From Nitrospirota bacterium (GTDB lineage: Bacteria > JACPQY01), in assembly GCA_016190245.1 (NCBI GenBank), contig JACPQY010000078.1, positions 9,821-73,820 of the forward strand: DNA of 64,000 bases, read 5' to 3'. Position numbers and translations under genes: made by a program. Shown piece by piece: positions 16,273 to 28,272 of this stretch. Numbering within the stretch: position 1 is the stretch's first letter; every line of letters starts with the position of its first letter. The notes under the pieces are model-generated. The model saw nothing but the letters and a program-made list of their open reading frames with translations. It had not been told where the DNA came from and did no database searches.

Positions 16273-17139
16273 TCAGCGGGGAGCGTTCAGTGCTCGCAGG
16301 AGTACGCGCCTCATCACTCCCAGGGGGGGCGGACGGCGCGTCCAGATGCGGTAGGACCGTGCGGCCTGGTGGAGGAACATGGCCCAGCCGCCGAGCGTGG
16401 CGCGCCCGGCGCGGCGCGCGGCGCGCAGGAAAGGTGTCTCGAAAGGGCGGTAGACGATGTCCGTGACAAGGGCGCGGGGAGGGAGGAGATCGAAGGGGAA
16501 GGGGAGGCGCGACCGTCCGTCCAGTCCCACGGAGGTCGTCTGCACAACCAGATCGGACTCGTGTGCGTATCGGCCGAGGTGCTCCGCGACCAGGGCATCG
16601 CTCTCCCACGCCGTGTCGGGATGGGCTGCGCGGAGTCTCCGCACGAGGCGGTGAGCGCGCGAGGGTGTCCGATTGAGGACCACGCTTCGGCCCGCCCCCG
16701 CTTGAGCGAGGGCATGGGCGATCCCCAGAGCCGCGCCGCCCGCCCCAAGGATCAAGATCGTCCGCCCGCGCGGATCCCATCGTGACTCCGCGCGCAAGGC
16801 GTCCACAAAGCCCGCGCCGTCCGTGTTGTGGCCCTCGAGACCGGCGCGACTGACGCGCAGGCAGTTCGCCGCTCGCGTCACCTCCACGTCCCTCGATGCG
16901 CGCGCGAGAAGGGGGACGACGGTCTCTTTGTGGGGGACGGTCACGTTCAGCCCCACCGCCCCCGTGGACGGCAGGATCCGCAGGAAGGGGCGCACCAGCC
17001 TCTGCGGGAGGTCGATCTTGAGGTAGATCCACGGGATCGTGTCATGGCGAAAGGCGGTGTTTTGAATCAGGGGCGAGAGCGAATGCGCCACGGGATGGCC
17101 GACGAGCCACACCGTGCCGCGTACCGGCCGCTCAGGCAT
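16273..17139 (-). CDS. aroE: shikimate dehydrogenase
   Basis: 288 residues. It reduces 3-dehydroshikimate with NADPH in aromatic amino acid synthesis. Substrate motifs: HPVAHSLSPLIQN and NVTVPHKE (catalytic Lys), EGHNTDGAGF (Asn and Asp). NADP-binding GAGGAALG followed by NRTPSRA, the adenosine-phosphate binding loop. C-terminal GGWAMFLHQAARSYRIW is typical. The 5' end overlaps ribF by 8 nt, suggesting one transcript. Confidence 0.94.
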   Translation of the reverse strand: MPERPVRGTVWLVGHPVAHSLSPLIQNTAFRHDTIPWIYLKIDLPQRLVRPFLRILPSTGAVGLNVTVPHKETVVPLLARASRDVEVTRAANCLRVSRAGLEGHNTDGAGFVDALRAESRWDPRGRTILILGAGGAALGIAHALAQAGAGRSVVLNRTPSRAHRLVRRLRAAHPDTAWESDALVAEHLGRYAHESDLVVQTTSVGLDGRSRLPFPFDLLPPRALVTDIVYRPFETPFLRAARRAGRATLGGWAMFLHQAARSYRIWTRRPPPLGVMRRVLLRALNAPR

Positions 17140-18085
17140 AGCGCGGAAACACTCTTCGGGCCGATCGGATGTCGCGTTGGATCTGCGCCGACAGGGCCTT
17201 CAGCGAAGGGAATTTCTTTTCTCCTCGGAGGCGCTCCAGAAATTCCACTCGGAGCCGTCTCCCTCGCAGCAAGCGTTTCCAGCCGAGGATGTGCACCTCG
17301 ATGCGGCGCGACCGCCCCCCCACCGTCGGGTTTGTCCCGATGTTCATCACGCCCGGCCGGCGTCGTCCGGCGGCGCCCGTGGCGTTCGGAAAGATGGCCC
17401 ACACGGCATACACGCCGTCCGCCGGAACCACGTACTCGTCCACCGAGAGATTCGCGGTCGCGAATCCGATCCGGCGGCCGAGGCCGCGCCCGGGACGCAC
17501 GACTCCCTCGAACGTGTAAGGGCGCCCCAGCAGGCTGCCGGCCTCGCGCACCTTCCCCTCAAGCAGAAGACCTCGGACCATGGTGCTCTTGACGACATGA
17601 CGGTGCGTTCGCAGAGGGCTGACCACGTCGAGCCGGAACCCCAACGGTTTGGCCCAGCGGCGAAGCAGGTCGATGTTTCCGCGTCGGCCACGGCCAAAAA
17701 AGAAGTCGTACCCCACAATGACGGCTTGCGCGTGGAGTCCACCGGCAAGGTAGCGATCGACGAATGCGCGCGGGGCGAGGCTCGCCACCGTACGGCTGAA
17801 ACGAAGGAGGAAAAGGTGGTCGATCCCTTGCCGTTCGACCTGTCGGACCTTCTCGGCTACGGGAGTGATCCGGGGGAGGCGGGGCACCCTCCCGAGCACC
17901 TCGGCGGGGTGGGGGGTGAACGTCATGACAAGCGAGGGCGCTTTGCACCGTTGCGATTCCCCAATGACGCGCCGGAACAGCTCCTGGTGGCCGAGGTGGA
18001 TGCCGTCGAAGTTCCCGATCGTCACGACCGGTCGCCGCCCCGCGAGGGTCCGTCGGACCGAGGCGAGCGAACGGTGAACGAGCAT
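17132..18085 (-). CDS. ribF: bifunctional riboflavin kinase/FAD synthetase
   Basis: 317 residues. It makes FMN and then FAD. The N-terminal nucleotidylyltransferase has TIGNFDGIHLGHQELF (HxGH motif) and MTFTPHPAEVL. The C-terminal kinase has GRRIGFATANL, GVYAVWA and GVMNIGTNPTVGG, with the conserved Asn-Thr site. Full family length. It is divergent from lptF across 92 bp. Confidence 0.95.
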   Translation of the reverse strand: MLVHRSLASVRRTLAGRRPVVTIGNFDGIHLGHQELFRRVIGESQRCKAPSLVMTFTPHPAEVLGRVPRLPRITPVAEKVRQVERQGIDHLFLLRFSRTVASLAPRAFVDRYLAGGLHAQAVIVGYDFFFGRGRRGNIDLLRRWAKPLGFRLDVVSPLRTHRHVVKSTMVRGLLLEGKVREAGSLLGRPYTFEGVVRPGRGLGRRIGFATANLSVDEYVVPADGVYAVWAIFPNATGAAGRRRPGVMNIGTNPTVGGRSRRIEVHILGWKRLLRGRRLRVEFLERLRGEKKFPSLKALSAQIQRDIRSARRVFPRYA

Positions 18086-18177
18086 GGGGATAGCAGCACG
18101 CGACGTTAGCCCACCGGCTCCACGTATGTCAACGCATCGGGCGGGTGCGCCGGGGGATTTCCGGATAGAATGGGCGC

Positions 18178-19299
18178 GTGGTCCTTCACGCCTATATCGC
18201 GCGCGAGTTCCTTACACCTTCGTTCATCGGCTTCCTTCTGTTCACGAGCGTCTTTCTCTCGGACAAGATCCTGCGCCTCCTGGATCTCCTCCTTACGCAG
18301 GGGGTTCCCTTCCACACGATCGCCAAGCTCTACGTGCTCTCGCTGCCATCTTTCCTGCCGATCACGATTCCCCTCTCGTTTCTCGTGGGGCTGACGGTGG
18401 GATTCGCGCGGTTCTCGGCGGACGGCGAGTACATGGCGATGCGCGTTTCCGGGCGGCCCTATCGTTCCCTGCTGCTCGCTCCGGCCGTGTTTGCCGTCGC
18501 CTTCTACCTCCTCACGCTCTACATCTCGCTTTACGCCCAACCCCAGGCCAGTTCCGCCTTCAAGGACCTGCTGCGCGAAACGGCGGAGCGCCAGATCGAA
18601 GCGGCGCTCAAGGAGCGCGTTTTCTTCGACGACTTCGAGAATCTGCTCGTCTATGTGCAGAAGGTGTCCAAGGACCGCCGGACATTCGAAGGCGTCTTCG
18701 TGGGGGACCGGGGTGAGGGACGCGACATCACCGTCGTTGCGCGAAGCGGAGTGATGTCGGACCCCACTCAAGAGGCAGGGGAAGGCGAGCAGGAAGCGCG
18801 CAAACTTGTCCTCCTCGACGGCGTCTCGTTGGCGCGCGACAAGGGGGGGGATCGGCTCACGGTCGTGAACTTCGAACGCTACGAGCTGCCGCTCAGATAC
18901 GTGAAGAAGTCGTTCGTCCGCCCGCTCCCCGATCCGCGGGACCTCACCTATCGGGAGCTCCGCAGCGAGATCGAGCGCCGGGAGGCGGAAGCGGGGGAGT
19001 CCAAGGACCTCTTCGCGTATCAGATCGAGTTTCACAGAAAGTGGGCGCTGCCGTTTTCGTGCCTGGTGTTTCTCCTCGTGGGCCCCGCTCTCGTTTCGGT
19101 CCCGCGCGGCTCGGGCGCGCTTCGAGGGTACTGGGTGTGTCTCGCGCTGGCGTTCGTGTACTACCTGCTCTTGACGGCGGCGACACGCATGGGGGAGCGC
19201 GGGCTCATCACGCCGGTGATGGTGGCGTGGGTCCCGAATGCGCTCTTGCTTGCAACGGGAGCCGTGCTGTTCGCGCGGCGCGAGCGGCAGGGGGTGTAG
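18178..19299 (+). CDS. lptF: LPS export permease LptF
   Basis: 373 residues from GTG 18178 (VLHAYIAREFLTPSF). YjgP/YjgQ family: three N-terminal and three C-terminal membrane helices flanking a periplasmic beta-jellyroll (residues about 115-260). LptF and LptG form the transmembrane part of the LptBFGC transporter that takes lipopolysaccharide from the inner membrane. There is no Shine-Dalgarno; a TAGAAT box at 18166-18171 lies only 6 nt before the GTG, so a leaderless message is possible. It is followed directly by lptG. Confidence 0.88.
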   Translation: MVLHAYIAREFLTPSFIGFLLFTSVFLSDKILRLLDLLLTQGVPFHTIAKLYVLSLPSFLPITIPLSFLVGLTVGFARFSADGEYMAMRVSGRPYRSLLLAPAVFAVAFYLLTLYISLYAQPQASSAFKDLLRETAERQIEAALKERVFFDDFENLLVYVQKVSKDRRTFEGVFVGDRGEGRDITVVARSGVMSDPTQEAGEGEQEARKLVLLDGVSLARDKGGDRLTVVNFERYELPLRYVKKSFVRPLPDPRDLTYRELRSEIERREAEAGESKDLFAYQIEFHRKWALPFSCLVFLLVGPALVSVPRGSGALRGYWVCLALAFVYYLLLTAATRMGERGLITPVMVAWVPNALLLATGAVLFARRERQGV

Positions 19300-19300
19300 G

Positions 19301-20458
19301 ATGCAAGGCTCGGGGGACGCGGCGATGACCGAGCGCTCGGCCGGCATGGAACGACTGGCCCGCCGCATCCAGGTCCTCCTGCGCCCCACCGCCTCGCGCT
19401 ACATCATCTCGGAATACGGGAAGTACATGCTCCTGACGCTGGCCGGGCTCATGGTGCTGTATGGGATCGTGGAGCTTTTCGAGATCGGGCGCCTGCTGTA
19501 TCGCTACCGCGCCGACCTCAAGTACCTCCCGAGCCTCTTCGTGCTCAAGATGCCGCTCATCGCCTACCAGATGATCCCCGCGGCGGCCCTCATGGGCACT
19601 CTCATCGCGACGGGGCTTCTCCTCAAGAACAACGAGCTGATCGTCCTGCGCATCTGCGGCTTCACCTACGCCCGCCTGTTCTCGATGATCCTGATCCCGT
19701 GTACCGGGATGGCGGCCCTCGATTTCTGGATGGGTGACCGAGTGGTACCCCGAGCCGTCGAGGCTCGAAACCGGATCGTCATTCAGGAGATTCGAAAGGT
19801 CGAGCGGGCGGCCGTCCAGACGGAGAGTGGCACGTGGATTCCGGGCATCAGTTCCATCTTCCGGGCGGACCGCCTCAGCCAGGAGGAGCAGGTGCTTGAC
19901 GGCGCACGCGTGTACAAGCTCGACGAGCAGTACCGGCTACGCAGCTACTTCGAGGCCGAGAAGGCACGCTACGGCGCGTCCGGCTGGACGTTGGAGAAGG
20001 GGAGGGCCTTCGATTTCGAGCCGGGACAGGAAGTGCAACCCCGGGCCTTCGAGAGCGAGGAGATCCGGCTTCCCGAGGCGTTTGCGGACTTCGAGATCTT
20101 CCGACAGGATCCGGACGCGATGAGCTTCGGGAATCTGTGGACGCTCACGCGGAAGCTGGCGGCGGAGGGATATGACGCCACGGAGTATCAGGTCGCGCTC
20201 CACTCGAGGCTCTCGTTCCCGGCGCTGGCGGCGCCGCTTTCACTCCTGGGCTTTGCCCTCGCGCACATGGGCGGGCGTAAGAAGACGATGGGTGGGAACC
20301 TCTTCCTCGCGGTGCTGGCGTCGTTCTTCGCCTGGGTCCTCTTCGGCCTGACCATCATCCTCGGCCGCCATGGACTGCTGCCGGCCGAGGTCTCCGCGTG
20401 GCTCGTTCACCTGCCGCTCGTGTTCGCGGGGCTGGTGCTGCTGACCAGAGAGCTCTAG
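19301..20458 (+). CDS. lptG: LPS export permease LptG
   Basis: 385 residues from ATG 19301, one base after the lptF stop; ATG 19325 (MTERSAG), with GGGGGA upstream, is an alternative. YjgP/YjgQ family: helices at about residues 35-55, 75-100 and 120-140, a jellyroll, then three C-terminal helices (ALAAPLSLLGFALAHMGGR). The N-terminus is longer than in E. coli LptG by about 25 residues before the SEYGKYMLLTLAGL helix. It partners with LptF. Confidence 0.87.
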   Translation: MQGSGDAAMTERSAGMERLARRIQVLLRPTASRYIISEYGKYMLLTLAGLMVLYGIVELFEIGRLLYRYRADLKYLPSLFVLKMPLIAYQMIPAAALMGTLIATGLLLKNNELIVLRICGFTYARLFSMILIPCTGMAALDFWMGDRVVPRAVEARNRIVIQEIRKVERAAVQTESGTWIPGISSIFRADRLSQEEQVLDGARVYKLDEQYRLRSYFEAEKARYGASGWTLEKGRAFDFEPGQEVQPRAFESEEIRLPEAFADFEIFRQDPDAMSFGNLWTLTRKLAAEGYDATEYQVALHSRLSFPALAAPLSLLGFALAHMGGRKKTMGGNLFLAVLASFFAWVLFGLTIILGRHGLLPAEVSAWLVHLPLVFAGLVLLTREL

Positions 20459-20529
20459 TACCGTCTTGTGGGCTGGATACCCAGCCAGGAATCATCCTCC
20501 AACTACACCAAGTCAAAGGAGGCACGACA

Positions 20530-20943
20530 ATGAACCGATTCAGAGGCTATCTTCTCACGGCCCTCGCGGCTGGATGGGTCGGGATTCTGATTGGGGCGAC
20601 CGGGATGAAGGCGGAGGGAGAGCCCAAGCCCAAGGCGACCGAACTCCTCCGAGTGGACCTGGAGGGCGCCGCGGGTATGGAAGCCATCGTGCAGTCGGTC
20701 GAAATGCCGCCCGGCGGCGCGTTGCCGAAGCACTATCACCCCGGCCGCGAGTTCGGCTATCTGCTCGAAGGCGAGGCGACCCTGTGGATGGAAAAGCAAC
20801 CTGAGCGAAGCCTCAAGGCAGGCGACCTCTTCACGATCACGCCGGGCCAAGTGCACACGGCCAAGACGGGGAAGACACCCGCGAAGGTGCTTGTCTTCCG
20901 CGTGCACCCGAAGGGTCAGCCCGTAGCGATCAACGCGGAGTGA
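20530..20943 (+). CDS. secreted or membrane-anchored cupin domain protein
   Basis: 137 residues. The start is set by a perfect AAAGGAGG. A hydrophobic N-terminal segment (GYLLTALAAGWVGILIGA) is a signal peptide or anchor. The cupin barrel shows metal-site motif 1 as PKHYHPGREFGYLLEGEA (two His and a Glu) and motif 2 as PGQVHTAKTG. Such small periplasmic cupins have varied functions; the substrate is unknown. It lies 71 bp after lptG and ends 18 bp from the convergent GH57 gene. Confidence 0.75.
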   Translation: MNRFRGYLLTALAAGWVGILIGATGMKAEGEPKPKATELLRVDLEGAAGMEAIVQSVEMPPGGALPKHYHPGREFGYLLEGEATLWMEKQPERSLKAGDLFTITPGQVHTAKTGKTPAKVLVFRVHPKGQPVAINAE

Positions 20944-20961
20944 CCCCCCCAGCTCCGCAGC

Positions 20962-22260
20962 TCAGGCCTTCCGGCGGGCGGTTGACCGCGGCCTCGTAAT
21001 GACCCGCCTCGGTTTCCGCCCGGCGCGTGAAGGGGCTGGGGCCTCAACAGCGGCGGCTCCCTCGGCGGCCACGCCGGCCCGCGCCTGAAGATCGGAGACG
21101 ACGTTCATGAAGTTGATGAAGGCGTCGTACGGCGAGGGATAGGGCGTGAAGTGGCGGTGGACCTCGCCGTCGTTCAGGAACTTCGTGCTCATGTAGTACA
21201 AGTGGTCGGAGGTCTGGAGTCGCCGCCAGTCCCGTGTGAGGTCTGCGTCCTTGCTCTTCAACACCGGCCCTTCGAGGGCGTAGAGCTTACGTAGGGCTTC
21301 TTCCTGGAGGGGATTCCCCATCCACGCGGATAGGTCGCGTTCCTCGTCGGCCCAGGAGGAGTACGTGGGCAGGTCGAGCGTCGCGACGGGGCGATGGCGC
21401 CTCGCCGCCTCGGACGGCGTGAGGAACTCATTTCCCGCTTCCTTCAGGATCTCGCCTGGGAGGGCCGAAAGGAAGTCGAAAATGCCCGTCTCGGCCGGCT
21501 GGTGCTCGCCGAAGGTCTCCATGTCCATGAAGAGATTGACCACGTCCGCCTGGCCGCGCAGCGCGGTGATCCATCCCGCGAACTTCTCCGCGCTGAGGGG
21601 GTGCTCTTCCCAGTCCGTGCGCGAGAAGCGGAATGCGATATCGTCCGAAAGGCGGGCGTTCCGGGTGATCACGCGAGCCCCGCGCGGACCCGGCGAGGCG
21701 AAGACCCGGTCGGGTGTTCGGCCCCCCAGAGCGCTCGGCACGCCTTCGGCGAGCACGGCTGCGTATCCGAGGGCGCGCGCCTCTCGGGCCACGTCGTTGT
21801 TGTAGATCAACTCGGTGTTGCGGAACGCGCGCGGCTCCACGCCGAACGTCCGGCGGATTACCGCGTGGTGGGCGCGGACCTGCCGGCGGAACTCCGGGCG
21901 GGAATACACGAAGGCAAGCGAGTGATAGTAGGTTTCCGCCAACAGCTCCACGCGGCCGGTGCGCACGAGCCGCCGGAAGGAATCGAGGGTCGTGGGGGCA
22001 TGGGCGCGCAGCTGCTCGATCAACGTTCCCGAGATGGAAAGGCTCAACTTGAATCCGGGGTGGGTCTCGAGAGCCTTCAGCAGGAGCGTCGCGACCGGCT
22101 CGTAGCACGAGCGGACCACCTTCTCGATGACGCGCGAATTCGTGTCGTCGCCCCCTTCGCCTTCCGCGAAATACGCGTGGCTCCGGCCGAGGTCGAAGAT
22201 GCGGTACCGGCGCAGGCGGTACGGCTGGTGCGCTTGGAAGTAGAGGCAGACCGAAGGCAT
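20962..22260 (-). CDS. glycoside hydrolase family 57 protein
   Basis: 432 residues from MPSVCLYFQAHQPYR (the HQPxR motif typical of GH57). Catalytic nucleophile Glu in FRNTELIYNN and acid/base Asp in FMDMETFGEHQP. GH57 enzymes act on alpha-glucans (amylase, branching or 4-alpha-glucanotransferase). The Lys/Arg-rich C-terminal tail (RKPRRVITRPRSTARRKA) is unusual. It starts 5 nt after the glycosyltransferase stop, and the pair probably handles glycogen-like polymer inside the cell; no signal peptide is seen. Confidence 0.85.
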   Translation of the reverse strand: MPSVCLYFQAHQPYRLRRYRIFDLGRSHAYFAEGEGGDDTNSRVIEKVVRSCYEPVATLLLKALETHPGFKLSLSISGTLIEQLRAHAPTTLDSFRRLVRTGRVELLAETYYHSLAFVYSRPEFRRQVRAHHAVIRRTFGVEPRAFRNTELIYNNDVAREARALGYAAVLAEGVPSALGGRTPDRVFASPGPRGARVITRNARLSDDIAFRFSRTDWEEHPLSAEKFAGWITALRGQADVVNLFMDMETFGEHQPAETGIFDFLSALPGEILKEAGNEFLTPSEAARRHRPVATLDLPTYSSWADEERDLSAWMGNPLQEEALRKLYALEGPVLKSKDADLTRDWRRLQTSDHLYYMSTKFLNDGEVHRHFTPYPSPYDAFINFMNVVSDLQARAGVAAEGAAAVEAPAPSRAGRKPRRVITRPRSTARRKA

Positions 22261-22265
22261 CGTGT

Positions 22266-23456
22266 CTATCCCCGCTGGAGGGCCAGGTAGAGATCCATGC
22301 ACTTCTCGGCGCTCGCCTTCCACGTGTGTCGGCGGGATTCGGCCTGACCCTGGGACCGCAGGAGGCGGTGCAGAACGGGATAACGCAGCACGGCAAGGAT
22401 CTTGTCCGCGATGTCATCGAGGTCCCAGAAGTCCACCTTGAGGACGTGCCGCAGCACTTCCGAAACACCGGACTGCCGTGAAATGAGAACGGGCGTGCCG
22501 TACGCCAGGGCATCGAGGGCGGAGATGCCGAAGGGCTCGGAGACGGACGGCATGACGAACAGATCGGCGGACCGGTATACCGTGGCCAGGTCCTTCCCGC
22601 TGAGGAATCCCGTGAAGAGCACGCGATCGGCGATGCCGAGTCGGGCCGCCTCCGAAATCATCTGGTGCTCCATGTCGCCGGTGCCGGCGACGACGAAGCG
22701 GACGCTCGAGTTGACCTCGAGCACGCGCCGGGCCGCCCGCACGAAATACTCCGGCCCCTTCTGGAGCGTGATCCGGCCCGCGAAGAGGACGATGGGTTGC
22801 CCGCTCTCGCGCAAGCGCAACACGTCCCGGGCGGGGGTGCCCATGAACGTGAGATCCACACCGTTGTGGATGACGCGAACTTTTTCCGGCGGGATTTCAT
22901 AGTGGCGGACGATGTTGGCCTTCGTGAACCGGCTGACGGTCACCACGACATCGGCCCCTTCCATGCCTGCCTTCTCGATCGCGAAGACGTGGGGATTGGC
23001 GCCCCGCCCGCCCGATCGATCGTATTCCGTGGCGTGCACGTGAACGACCAGCGGCTTGCCGCTGACCCTTTTCGCCTCCAGGCCGGCCTCGAAGCACAGC
23101 CAATCGTGGGCGTGGATGACGTCGAAGTGCGCGGCGGCCGCGAGCGTGTGGGCGAAGCCCGCGTAGTGGCGGGCAGAGGCCACGTAGTCCCGGCGCGGGG
23201 CCTCCCACCAGCCCACGGTCGCGTAGGGGTCGAGGGCGGTCCGGTGTTCCCCGCCGACCGTCGAGGGGGGGGGGGAAGGATCGGCGAAGAGAAAGGTCAG
23301 GAACGGCAGACGGAGATCCAGCCGGTCCGGCAGGGCGAACAGGACGTTCACCCCGGCGGCGGACAGCGCGCGCGTGAGACCGTAGCACGCCACCCCAAGC
23401 CCGCCCACGTGAAACGGAGGGAATTCCCAACCGAACATCAGGACCGTGATCGCCAT
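22266..23456 (-). CDS. GT4-type glycosyltransferase, glycogen synthase-like
   Basis: 396 residues from MAITVLMFGWEFPPFHVGGL, the N-terminal nucleotide-sugar loop KTGGL/HVGGL region of starch/glycogen synthase-type GT4 enzymes. Further motifs: VIHAHDWL, VTVSRFTKANI, VIHNGVDL, LFAGRITLQKGPEYF and the E-x7-E motif MPSVSEPFGISALDALAYG. It uses ADP- or UDP-glucose. It is in an operon with GH57. An 11-base G-tract at 23265-23275 is read in frame as a Pro/Ser run. Confidence 0.85.
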   Translation of the reverse strand: MAITVLMFGWEFPPFHVGGLGVACYGLTRALSAAGVNVLFALPDRLDLRLPFLTFLFADPSPPPSTVGGEHRTALDPYATVGWWEAPRRDYVASARHYAGFAHTLAAAAHFDVIHAHDWLCFEAGLEAKRVSGKPLVVHVHATEYDRSGGRGANPHVFAIEKAGMEGADVVVTVSRFTKANIVRHYEIPPEKVRVIHNGVDLTFMGTPARDVLRLRESGQPIVLFAGRITLQKGPEYFVRAARRVLEVNSSVRFVVAGTGDMEHQMISEAARLGIADRVLFTGFLSGKDLATVYRSADLFVMPSVSEPFGISALDALAYGTPVLISRQSGVSEVLRHVLKVDFWDLDDIADKILAVLRYPVLHRLLRSQGQAESRRHTWKASAEKCMDLYLALQRG

Positions 23457-23694
23457 CAGTGTCCGACGAGCTCGATCGCCACGGTGCCCTACCGAATCGT
23501 GGCGAAAGTGGCCCAGCCCTCCTTCGCTCATGCGCCCCGGCGGCTCGCGTCCTCCCGGGCCGCCCACCGGATTCCACAGCGCGTGGTGCAAGATAGCCCT
23601 AACGGGACGAGAAGGCAATGACTTGTGTCAACCGCCGCCTTGTGCCGCGTGCCCGCGCCACCCGTGTGCGAGCGGTCTCCTGGCCCGAATGCGC

Positions 23695-23720
23695 TTGACT
23701 TCACGGGCACTTCATATAAC
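23695..23720 (+). promoter_or_regulatory. possible promoter of the CheY-like gene
   Basis: TTGACT (23695-23700) and TATAAC (23715-23720), with a short 14-nt spacer. The 280-bp gap 23457-23736 holds nothing else I can identify. The ATG at 23737 has no Shine-Dalgarno. Confidence 0.35.
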
Positions 23721-23736
23721 CTAATCTGCCAACTAC

Positions 23737-24117
23737 ATGGAAGAGACCGCCAATGCAAAGAGGCGTGTCCTCATCATCGACGACAGCGTCTCGGTGTTTG
23801 CTCAACTGAAAAAGATCCTGGATGACGATGGAGCGTTCGATGTTGTGGGTCACGCCCCCAACGGCGCGGAAGGGCTGAAGATGTACAAGGCCCATCGGCC
23901 GGACATTGTACTCCTCGACATCGTGATGCCTGTGCTGGATGGCCTGAAGGCGCTCAAGATGATCCTGGACAGCGACAAGAACGCTCGGGTCGTGATGATC
24001 TCTTCCGTGGGAGCCGTCGGCAACAAGGCCCTGCAGGCGCTCCAACTCGGCGCCAAAGGCGTCATCTCCAAGCCCTTCCGAGGCGAGGAGATTATCAAGA
24101 CGGTCAAGGAGATGTAG
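23737..24117 (+). CDS. CheY-like single-domain response regulator
   Basis: 126 residues, a receiver domain only. Acidic pocket IIDD at 14-16, phospho-acceptor Asp61 in VLLDIVMP, Thr/Ser switch in MISSVGA and Lys in VISKPF. It has no output domain, so it acts by protein contact. It is followed 22 nt later by a CheX-like phosphatase gene, which would dephosphorylate such a receiver. The chemotaxis or signalling target is unknown. Confidence 0.88.
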   Translation: MEETANAKRRVLIIDDSVSVFAQLKKILDDDGAFDVVGHAPNGAEGLKMYKAHRPDIVLLDIVMPVLDGLKALKMILDSDKNARVVMISSVGAVGNKALQALQLGAKGVISKPFRGEEIIKTVKEM

Positions 24118-24139
24118 GGCTACGAAAGGGGGACTCGGC

Positions 24140-25201
24140 ATCAAATTCTTCGGCCAGCACCTGCTTCAAAAAAAACTCGTCACACGTGAGGACCTGCTCA
24201 AGGCCGTTGCGCTCCAGGAGAAGCTCAACCTGCGCTTCGGCGACTACTCCGTCCGCAAGGGCTACCTGACTCAGGAGCAGGTCTACTTCATCCACGAGGC
24301 GCAGAAGAGGCAGGACAAGCTGTTCGGAGAACTGGCCGCCGAGCTGGGATACCTGACCCCGGAGCAAGTCCAATCCATCCTGACCCAGCAGAAGAACGAT
24401 CATCGTTTTCTGGGCGATCTTCTCGTGGAGCAGGGATCGCTCACGCGCGAGCAACTCGACCTCGAGCTCGTCGAGTACGAGGAGTCGCAGAAGGAGTATT
24501 TCGCCGACCGAGAGTATTTCCCCCCCGAGGTCCCGTATCACAAACAGTACGACGTCTACATTGACCTCTTCGTCAAGCTCCTGCGGCGCGTGGCCAACAT
24601 TCTCACCAAGCCGGAGGCGGTCTCGAAGACCTCGGGTCGTATCGGAAACGGGCTCCTCACGATCGGGATTCCCTTCAACGGCGCACTTCACGGCCGGTTC
24701 GTGTTCGCCCTCTCGAAAGACAAGGTGGACGAGGTGGTGGTGGCGACGTTGACTCAGGCGGCAGACGGCGTGGAGCAGGAGATGTTGCTCGATGCGGTGA
24801 AGGAATTCGGCAACGTGGTGTGCGGGAACGTGGCTGCGCGCATGGCCCAGATGGGGCGCGAGGTCGAGATTGATCCGCCGGAAGTGCTCAGCCCCTTGGG
24901 CGGGCAGGGGTATTCGCCCAAGCCCGGCGAATCGGTATGGCTGTGCCCGCTCGTCACCACCTCCGGGGAAGTCTACGCCGCGTTGGTCATGGGTGCGCCG
25001 CGGCCGGCGAAGCCTGCGGCCAAACCGGAAGCCAAGCCGGCGGCCCCGCCGCGTCCCAAGCCCCGGAAAGCGGCCCGACCGAGGCCAAAGCCCGCGCGGA
25101 AGAAAGCCGCGAAGCGCACTCGGCCCGCGGCCCATAAGCCGGCCCGGCGGCCGGCCAAAGCCGCCCGCAAGTCTTCCCCCAAGCGGAGAGCTCGACGGTA
25201 G
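24140..25201 (+). CDS. CheX-like phosphatase domain protein with a histone H1-like tail
   Basis: 353 residues if read from ATC 24140. The N-terminus has three repeats of the type FGxxLxxxGxLTxEQL (GspE N-terminal-like), residues 4-105. Then comes a CheX domain with the phosphatase ExxN motif in [16 protein letters not shown] (near residues 215-230). The last 65 residues are almost only Lys, Arg, Ala and Pro. The first canonical start in frame (GTG 24425) would cut away most of the repeats. Upstream of ATC lies AAAGGGGG at a good distance, and IKFFGQHLL is the expected family start, so an ATC initiation is likely. It probably acts on the preceding CheY-like protein. Confidence 0.72.
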   Translation: MKFFGQHLLQKKLVTREDLLKAVALQEKLNLRFGDYSVRKGYLTQEQVYFIHEAQKRQDKLFGELAAELGYLTPEQVQSILTQQKNDHRFLGDLLVEQGSLTREQLDLELVEYEESQKEYFADREYFPPEVPYHKQYDVYIDLFVKLLRRVANILTKPEAVSKTSGRIGNGLLTIGIPFNGALHGRFVFALSKDKVDEVVVATLTQAADGVEQEMLLDAVKEFGNVVCGNVAARMAQMGREVEIDPPEVLSPLGGQGYSPKPGESVWLCPLVTTSGEVYAALVMGAPRPAKPAAKPEAKPAAPPRPKPRKAARPRPKPARKKAAKRTRPAAHKPARRPAKAARKSSPKRRARR

Positions 25202-25248
25202 ATAGTTTCAAGGCGCGCCGCGAGCTGAAGGTCGGAGCCCGGGCGTGC

Positions 25249-27897
<2,649 letters not shown>

Positions 27898-27962
27898 AAG
27901 GCGCCCCGTTCCCCGCCGGTCCTCGTTTCATCCCTACGGCCTTCCGAGCTTTGCCGGTAGCC

Positions 27963-28196
27963 GCGGGCTTCCCGCCTGTCCAGTCCGCCACGGCGGACGG
28001 ACTTCGGCGGGCAGGCAGCCCGCGACCGGCGCGCAGCCTGAAGGCCATGTTTTATGTGGCCCATCCTGGGCCACAACTTATCATGGCCCCATACCCTCCT
28101 GGGCAAGGGGCTGCGGCTACCCCCGATCGGTTGGATTACCTCAGCAGGCCACACCGGAAGGCGCAAGCCAGGCGTTTCGTGCGGAAACCTGGCTGT
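27963..28196. repeat. intergenic hairpin cluster
   Basis: In the 375-bp gap between acnA and the peroxiredoxin: a compound palindrome 27963-28023 (outer GCGGGCT/AGCCCGC, inner GTCCGCC-AC-GGCGGAC at 27983-27998), TGTGGCCCA-TCC-TGGGCCACA (28055-28075), a looser GCCC...GGGC hairpin near 28085-28110, and GCCAGG-GTTTC/GAAAC-CTGGC (about 28170-28196). No gene is seen. A TTGACA at 28217-28222 may be the -35 of the peroxiredoxin promoter. Confidence 0.55.
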
Positions 28197-28272
28197 AACC
28201 CGGCAACAGTGGCTTGTTGACAACCGCAGTCTCCTAGTCTTTGATTGTGGTATCCGAAACGGGAGGTGACTC

